Below, in pieces: positions 4,868 through 9,124 of a DNA stretch of 9,124 nt. Source of the stretch: Clostridia bacterium (lineage in GTDB: Bacteria; Bacillota; Clostridia; Oscillospirales; Acutalibacteraceae); the NCBI GenBank assembly GCA_017381395.1, contig JAFOCH010000023.1, positions 1 to 9,124 of the forward strand. The letters are read 5' to 3'. The notes under the pieces were generated by a model that saw only the letters and a program-made list of their open reading frames with translations, searched no databases and was not told the origin of the DNA. The first letter of the stretch is position 1. Each line of letters starts with the position of its first letter. The position numbers and the translations under genes are program-made.

Positions 4868-6123
4868 TTACCACCGCAGAAATACTGAAAAATGCTAGGG
4901 AGGTAAAACCCTATATTGCCACCCTCACAACCGAAAAAAAGAATAGCGCAATAATGACAATGGCCGATTGCCTTGTCGAAGCGACCGATGAAATACTGGC
5001 CGCAAACCGACTCGACATCGAGGCGGCAAGGGGTACCGTATCCGACGTTATGATCGACCGATTGGCACTCAGCGAAGACAGAATCAAGGGAATGGCCGAC
5101 GGAATGAAGCAGGTAGCATCTCTGCCCGATCCGGTTGGTCGCGTTCTCGCATCTCATACCCGATTTGACGGTCTGCTTATCGAAAAAACGGCAGTACCGA
5201 TGGGCGTTGTCGCGATTATTTACGAAAGCCGCCCGAATGTTACCTCTGATGCCGCAGTTTTGGCTTTCAAGAGTGGAAACGTATGCGTTTTACGTGGCGG
5301 AAAGGAAGCATTCAGAACCTCCTTTGCCGTAGTATCTGCTCTCCGCAAAGGACTCGAAAAGGAAGGTCTGCCGAAGGAACTTATCAGTATCGTCGAGGAT
5401 ACTACCCGTGCAAGTGCAAACGAGCTTATGACAGCGGTTGGGTTCGTTGATCTGCTCATTCCCCGCGGTGGAAAGGGGCTCATCTCCGCCTGCACCGAAA
5501 ATGCAAAGGTTCCCTGCATCGAAACCGGAACGGGAATTTGCACCATATTCGTTGACAAGGACGCCGATTTAGAAAAGGCGATTAATATTATCGAAAATGC
5601 AAAAACGAGTCGTCCATCGGTTTGTAACGCCTGCGAAACCTGTCTGGTCGATAGGGAGGTAGCGGCGGAATTTTTACCCAAGCTTTACGACCGACTTTGC
5701 GTTACCCGTGCCGAAAAGGGACTTTCACCCGTTGAACTTCGTCTTTGTGCCGAAGCAGGTAAAATTATCGATGGCGTTGCCGCTACCGATGCCGATTTTG
5801 ACACCGAATTTCTCGATTATATTCTCGCTGTAAAGGTGGTCGACGGGTTAAAGGAAGCGGTTTCGCATATCGCCGCCCATTCGACAGGACATAGCGAGTC
5901 GATTATCACCGAAAATAGCTCTGCTGCCAATTATTTCACAGCGGCGGTTGATAGCGCGGCGGTATATGTCAATGCGTCTACACGTTTTACCGACGGTGGT
6001 GAATTTGGGCTCGGTTGCGAGATGGGAATTTCTACCCAAAAGTTGCACGCCAGAGGCCCGATGGGACTCGACGAGCTCACAACATATAAGTATATCGTTC
6101 GTGGCAATGGTCAGATCAGATAG
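4864..6123 (+). CDS. proA: Gamma-glutamyl phosphate reductase (glutamate-5-semialdehyde dehydrogenase)
   Basis: The 419-residue NADPH-dependent enzyme converts gamma-glutamyl phosphate to glutamate 5-semialdehyde, which cyclises to pyrroline-5-carboxylate. It has the aldehyde dehydrogenase-like fold, with YESRPNVTSD at 120-129, SGNVCVLRGGKEA at 137-149 (cofactor region), IPRGGKGLI at 199-207, and the active-site segment SRPSVCNACET at 249-259, where Cys254 is the predicted nucleophile. The C-terminal GGEFGLGCEMGISTQKLHARGPMG block (378-401) is the ProA signature. The length is normal for the family. The start codon overlaps the proB stop by four bases, so translation is probably coupled. ProB and ProA commonly act together, which protects the labile phosphate intermediate. 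Confidence 0.97.
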   Translation: MITTAEILKNAREVKPYIATLTTEKKNSAIMTMADCLVEATDEILAANRLDIEAARGTVSDVMIDRLALSEDRIKGMADGMKQVASLPDPVGRVLASHTRFDGLLIEKTAVPMGVVAIIYESRPNVTSDAAVLAFKSGNVCVLRGGKEAFRTSFAVVSALRKGLEKEGLPKELISIVEDTTRASANELMTAVGFVDLLIPRGGKGLISACTENAKVPCIETGTGICTIFVDKDADLEKAINIIENAKTSRPSVCNACETCLVDREVAAEFLPKLYDRLCVTRAEKGLSPVELRLCAEAGKIIDGVAATDADFDTEFLDYILAVKVVDGLKEAVSHIAAHSTGHSESIITENSSAANYFTAAVDSAAVYVNASTRFTDGGEFGLGCEMGISTQKLHARGPMGLDELTTYKYIVRGNGQIR

Positions 6124-6135
6124 GAGAAATAAATT

Positions 6136-6945
6136 ATGAACTATACCTTTGGTTTTATCGGAACCGGAAATATGGGCGGCGCGCTTGCCGTTGCCGCACA
6201 AAAAGGTAATGACGAATTTTCGGCACTTTTGGCCGATGCTAATAGCGAAAAGGCGGCCGAACTTGCGAATCAGCTCGGCTGTGACAGCGGCGAGGTAAAG
6301 GCCGTTGCCGAAAAATGCAAATACATCTTTCTCGGCGTAAAGCCGCAGATAATGAATCTCGTAATCGACGAAATTGCCCCCGTGCTTAAAGCGCGTAAGG
6401 ATCGCTTTGTCCTCGTTTCGATGGCGGCAGGGGTTAGCATGTCAAAGATTACGAATATGCTCGGTGAGGATTGCCCGATAATCCGCATCATGCCGAACGT
6501 AGCCGCAGCAGTTGGAGAAGGAATGATTTTATACACCGCAAACGACCTCGTCACCGATGAGGAAAAGGCGGAGTTTGTTTCGCTAATGAAATGCGCAGGT
6601 CGCTTTGAGTTGCTCGACGAGGGACTTTTTGATGCCGGTTGTGCCCTTTCGGGAAGCGGCCCTGCGTTTGTATTTGTGTTTATCGAGGCGCTTGCCGACG
6701 GTGCCGTTTCGTGCGGCTTACCCAGAGCGCAGGCATTGTCCCTCGCGGCTCAAACGGTTTTCGGCTCAGCAAAACTCATGCAGGAAACAGGACGTCATCC
6801 TGCTGATTTAAAGGACTCGGTTTGCAGTCCCGCAGGTACTACTATCGCGGGTGTCGGTGCGCTCGAAAATGCCGATTTCCGATCCGCTGCAATAAAGGCG
6901 GTAAAGGCCGCTTACAACCGCTCAATCGAGCTTGGTAAACAGTAA
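6136..6945 (+). CDS. proC: Pyrroline-5-carboxylate reductase
   Basis: Catalyses the last step, reducing 1-pyrroline-5-carboxylate to L-proline with NAD(P)H. The 269-residue protein starts with a Rossmann nucleotide-binding motif, GFIGTGNMGGAL (6-17). GVKPQ is at 67-71 and RIMPN at 117-121. In the C-terminal dimerisation/substrate domain it has LSGSGPAFVF (171-180) and KDSVCSPAGTTIAG (226-239), the ProC signature. The ribosome binding site AGGAGA (6122-6127) overlaps the proA stop codon, 8 bases before the ATG, so it is the third gene of the same operon. No convincing terminator follows, so some transcription may continue into the antiporter gene. Confidence 0.97.
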   Translation: MNYTFGFIGTGNMGGALAVAAQKGNDEFSALLADANSEKAAELANQLGCDSGEVKAVAEKCKYIFLGVKPQIMNLVIDEIAPVLKARKDRFVLVSMAAGVSMSKITNMLGEDCPIIRIMPNVAAAVGEGMILYTANDLVTDEEKAEFVSLMKCAGRFELLDEGLFDAGCALSGSGPAFVFVFIEALADGAVSCGLPRAQALSLAAQTVFGSAKLMQETGRHPADLKDSVCSPAGTTIAGVGALENADFRSAAIKAVKAAYNRSIELGKQ

Positions 6946-7024
6946 ATCCTCATAATATGGGGTTAACGCGGCAAAATGACTAAAAAAGTAAGTCTATAAC
7001 GCTTTATTTCATTTATATTTATTC
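6946..7024 (+). other. Spacer after proC with no visible terminator
   Basis: I looked for a GC stem followed by T's and found none. The best candidate is a 4-bp GACT/AGTC pair near 6977-6995, which is too weak. Read-through from proBAC towards the antiporter gene is therefore possible. Confidence 0.45.
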
Positions 7025-7053
7025 TTGATTTTATTCGCCTTCGGTGATATGAT
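7025..7053 (+). promoter_or_regulatory. Extended -10 promoter of the antiporter gene
   Basis: TTGATT (7025-7030), a 17-base spacer and TATGAT (7048-7053), with TG at 7045-7046 forming an extended -10. The predicted transcript start near 7060 would leave a leader of about 50 bases. Confidence 0.62.
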
Positions 7054-7104
7054 TTGGTTCGTTTAGAGTATATATTTACGAATCATTTTATATTTAAGAA
7101 GGCG
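7036..7104 (+). promoter_or_regulatory. Nested inverted repeats that could mask the antiporter ribosome binding site
   Basis: CGCCTTC (7036-7042) is perfectly complementary to GAAGGCG (7098-7104), which contains the ribosome binding site of the antiporter gene. Inside, GGTTCGT (7056-7062) pairs with ACGAATC (7078-7084) with one G-U pair. Together they could form one long hairpin that hides the ribosome binding site. The left outer arm lies between the -35 and -10 boxes of the local promoter. The full structure could therefore form only in read-through transcripts from proBAC. No known riboswitch consensus was recognised. Confidence 0.4.
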
Positions 7105-7112
7105 TATTTTTT

Positions 7113-8387
7113 ATGGAAATTTATTTGATAAGTATCGCGGTCGCGATGTTGGTTGGACTTATGCTTACCCGACCGGCAAAGCTTTTTGGACTTCCTGCCG
7201 TAACGGGATACCTTGTCGCAGGACTTTTGATCGGCCCGTATGTTCTCGGCGCATTTGGTATCGAAGGACTTGGCTTCAACTCAATGGAGCAGGTCGAGTC
7301 GATGAGCATTTTGACCCAAACGGCACTCGGCTTTATCGCTTTCACAATCGGTAACGAGTTTCGCCTTTCCCAGCTCAAAAGTATGGGAAAAAAGGCGATC
7401 ACAATAGGTATTGCTCAGGCGGTCGGAACCACGCTGGTCGTTGACGCTATCCTTATTGCCGTTCATCTGATGTTCCCGAATGTGCTGTCCCTTCCGTCGG
7501 CAATCGTGCTTGGTGCAATTGCCTCGGCAACGGCACCTGCCGCTACCCTGATGGTAGTCCGTCAGTATAAGGCGGATGGTCCGCTTACTCGACTTTTGAT
7601 GCTTGTCGTAGCTATCGACGATGCGGTTGGTCTGGTGCTCTTTTCGGTTTCGTTCGGAGTTGCCTCGGCTATTTCTCACGGCTCGATAAACGTTGTCGGC
7701 GTTGTTTTAGAGCCGCTTATCGAGATTGTCCTTTCCTTTGCACTCGGTACGGTAATGGGCTATTTGCTTAATTTTGTCGAGCGCTTTTTCCATTCGCGAA
7801 GCAAACGAATGGCCGTTTCGGTCGGCTTTGTAATGCTGACGGTCGGACTTTCGATGATAAGGTTTAATATCGGCGGTATCCATTTCGGTTTCTCACTTTT
7901 GCTCGTTTGTATGATGACGGGTACGGTATTTTGCAATATCTGTTCCACGTCAGAGGAGCTTATGGGTCGAATCGAAACATGGACCGTGCCGCTCAATATC
8001 CTTTTCTTTGTAATTTCGGGTGCCGAGCTTGACCTTAAAATTATCGCTAACGTAGCCACTCTTGCGGTCGGTATCGTGTATATTTTCTCGCGTTCGCTCG
8101 GTAAATATTTCGGCGCCAGATTCAGCTGTCAGCTCACCAATTGCGAAAAGCCGATTACCGATAATCTCGGTATCACCCTTTTGCCGCAGGCAGGTGTTGC
8201 GCTCGGAATGGCAATGACGGCAATGACCTTGCCCGGCGGTGCATTGGTCAGAAACGTAATACTTTTTTCGGTGCTGATTTATGAGCTTGTCGGACCCGCA
8301 CTGACAAAGAGATCGCTTATGCGCGCAGGCGAAATCAATCCCGAAGGAAAAACAAGCGCCCGTGTCCACAATAGTCCAAAGGCATAA
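7113..8387 (+). CDS. Cation:proton antiporter, CPA family (CPA2-like, Na+/H+ or K+/H+ exchanger)
   Basis: A 424-residue integral membrane transporter with about twelve hydrophobic segments. It is predicted to exchange Na+ or K+ for protons across the cytoplasmic membrane. The first helix pair (RPAKLFGLPAVTGYLVAGLL then IGP, 20-42) is the typical CPA start. IASATAPAATLMVVRQY (136-152) matches the unwound TM4 region. AIDDAVGLVLF (167-177) carries adjacent Asp169-Asp170, the two-acid ion site that favours an electrogenic CPA2 type over the Asn-Asp pair of many others. The protein ends soon after the last helix in a short polar tail (about 405-424) with no TrkA-N/RCK regulatory domain, so it is not a KefB/C-type channel-like protein. 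AGAAGG about 10 bases upstream supports the start. It follows proC by 167 bases and is followed by a strong terminator. Ion specificity cannot be assigned from sequence. Confidence 0.87.
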   Translation: MEIYLISIAVAMLVGLMLTRPAKLFGLPAVTGYLVAGLLIGPYVLGAFGIEGLGFNSMEQVESMSILTQTALGFIAFTIGNEFRLSQLKSMGKKAITIGIAQAVGTTLVVDAILIAVHLMFPNVLSLPSAIVLGAIASATAPAATLMVVRQYKADGPLTRLLMLVVAIDDAVGLVLFSVSFGVASAISHGSINVVGVVLEPLIEIVLSFALGTVMGYLLNFVERFFHSRSKRMAVSVGFVMLTVGLSMIRFNIGGIHFGFSLLLVCMMTGTVFCNICSTSEELMGRIETWTVPLNILFFVISGAELDLKIIANVATLAVGIVYIFSRSLGKYFGARFSCQLTNCEKPITDNLGITLLPQAGVALGMAMTAMTLPGGALVRNVILFSVLIYELVGPALTKRSLMRAGEINPEGKTSARVHNSPKA

Positions 8388-8407
8388 AATTTATATGAAT
8401 TAAACAC

Positions 8408-8460
8408 AGCGACCTGTTTTCAACGCTTGTACAAGGACGAAAACCAGGTCGCTTTTTTAT
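8408..8460 (+). terminator. Strong rho-independent terminator after the antiporter gene
   Basis: AGCGACCTG (8408-8416) pairs with CAGGTCGCT (8445-8453). The stem continues as TTTTC (8417-8421) with GAAAA (8439-8443) after a single bulged C. Six T's and more T-rich sequence follow. The apical part contains a perfect 10-base palindrome CTTGTACAAG (8425-8434), so the hairpin tip may fold further. Confidence 0.92.
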
Positions 8461-8486
8461 TTTTGTTTAAAAAGAATTTCCACCAC

Positions 8487-8515
8487 TTGAAATAGTGGAT
8501 ATAATATAGTAGAAT
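8487..8515 (+). promoter_or_regulatory. Predicted promoter of the DUF1846 gene, with a small overlapping inverted repeat
   Basis: TTGAAA (8487-8492), a 17-base spacer and TAGAAT (8510-8515) make a good promoter. A second possible -10, TATAAT at 8500-8505, pairs with a poorer -35, TTTCCA at 8477-8482. CCACT (8483-8487) and AGTGG (8494-8498) form a 5-bp inverted repeat that flanks the -35 box and could be an operator half-site pair. Confidence 0.6.
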
Positions 8516-8546
8516 AAGTAGGTATATATAATTAGGGGTGTGAGGA

Positions 8547-9124
8547 ATGTTTAAACGAGGATTTGATAACGACAAGTATATAAAAATGCAGTCGGAGCAT
8601 ATTCTCGACCGAATTGCACAGTTTGGTGGCAAGCTGTATCTTGAATTTGGCGGAAAGTTATTTGACGATTACCATGCGGCACGAGTTTTGCCGGGCTTTG
8701 AGCCGGATAGTAAAATTCGCATGCTCATCCAATTAAAGGAACAGGCCGAAATTGTTATCGTAATCAATGCCGCCGATATCGAAAAGAATAAGGTACGAGG
8801 TGACCTTGGTATCACCTACGACGTTGACGTTCTTCGTCTTATCGATGCCTTCCGCGGCTTTGGTCTGTATGTAGGTAGCGTTGTCCTCGCCCGTTACAGC
8901 GACCAGCCCGCCGCAATCGCATTCCAAAAGCGACTCGAAGCCCTTGGAGTAAAGGTTTATCGCCATTACGTAATTGCCGGCTACCCGAGTGATATTGCTC
9001 GAATCGTTAGCGACGACGGCCTTGGTAAAAATGATTATATCGAAACTTCACGTTCTCTCGTAGTTGTCACCGCTCCCGGTCCCGGAAGCGGTAAAATGGC
9101 AACCTGTCTGAGTCAGCGTTATCA
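8547..9124 (+). CDS. DUF1846 family protein (partial; C-terminus outside the window)
   Basis: The first 192 residues of a conserved protein of unknown function that I recognise as DUF1846 (PF08903). Strongly conserved family stretches are visible: GFDNDKYIKMQSEHI (5-19), LYLEFGGKLFDDYHAARVLPG (30-50), EIVIVINAADIEKNKVRGDLG (68-88) and VVVTAPGPGSGKMATCLSQ (172-190). The last resembles a P-loop (GPGSGK, 178-183), which suggests nucleotide binding but is not proof. Full-length members are roughly 500 residues, so well over half is missing here. The start is set by AGGGGTG six bases before the ATG. It has its own promoter and follows a terminator, so it is not co-transcribed with the antiporter. 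No biochemical role can be given from the sequence. Confidence 0.9.
   Translation, partial: MFKRGFDNDKYIKMQSEHILDRIAQFGGKLYLEFGGKLFDDYHAARVLPGFEPDSKIRMLIQLKEQAEIVIVINAADIEKNKVRGDLGITYDVDVLRLIDAFRGFGLYVGSVVLARYSDQPAAIAFQKRLEALGVKVYRHYVIAGYPSDIARIVSDDGLGKNDYIETSRSLVVVTAPGPGSGKMATCLSQRY

Noticed and set aside
5220..5681. Minus-strand open frame of 153 codons inside proA
   Set aside because: It is a shadow of strongly conserved ProA coding sequence, low in complexity and without any recognisable domain.
6946..7112. Possible riboswitch (for example c-di-AMP type) ahead of the cation antiporter
   Set aside because: The leader from the predicted promoter is only about 50 bases and no conserved riboswitch core was recognised.
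7281..7679. Minus-strand open frame of 132 codons inside the antiporter gene
   Set aside because: It is a shadow of the transporter frame; the composition is typical of antisense to hydrophobic helices and no domain is visible.

Overview
The window looks like chromosomal DNA from a strictly anaerobic Firmicute, most likely an uncultured gut clostridium (Oscillospiraceae-like). This is inferred from the clostridial rubrerythrin end, the short PUA-less ProB, the DUF1846 protein, AT-rich spacers with strong TTGAAA/TATAAT promoters, and purine-rich ribosome binding sites. No taxonomy search was possible.

Region 1 (1-1000) is the accessory-looking part. It opens with the last 34 codons of a rubrerythrin gene. 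The final 19 codons of that gene, including the stop, occur three times in direct orientation (50-106, 219-275, 804-860). The copies differ almost only at third codon positions. The first interval holds a compact tRNA-like fold resembling a tRNA-Ser with its middle deleted. The second holds a terminator, a promoter and a 122-residue membrane protein. This is what repeated site-specific integration at the 3' end of a housekeeping gene would leave, although no integrase lies in the window.

Region 2 (1001-3946) has an AraC-type regulator (minus strand) divergent from a PfkB-type 1-phosphofructokinase (plus strand). The 294-base spacer between them carries both promoters and a 9-bp inverted repeat that touches the kinase -35 box. 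A bidirectional terminator separates the kinase from a convergent gene for an amidohydrolase-2 family metal-dependent hydrolase.

Region 3 (4029-6945) is a complete proBAC operon for proline synthesis from glutamate: glutamate 5-kinase (short form), gamma-glutamyl phosphate reductase and pyrroline-5-carboxylate reductase. The genes are coupled by a 4-base overlap and then a 12-base gap. I saw no clear terminator after proC.

Region 4 (7025-9124) holds a CPA-type cation:proton antiporter with its own extended -10 promoter, a strong terminator, and the first 192 residues of a DUF1846 family protein that runs off the window. A proline operon beside a cation antiporter suggests a shared link to osmotic or pH homeostasis, but this is inference only.
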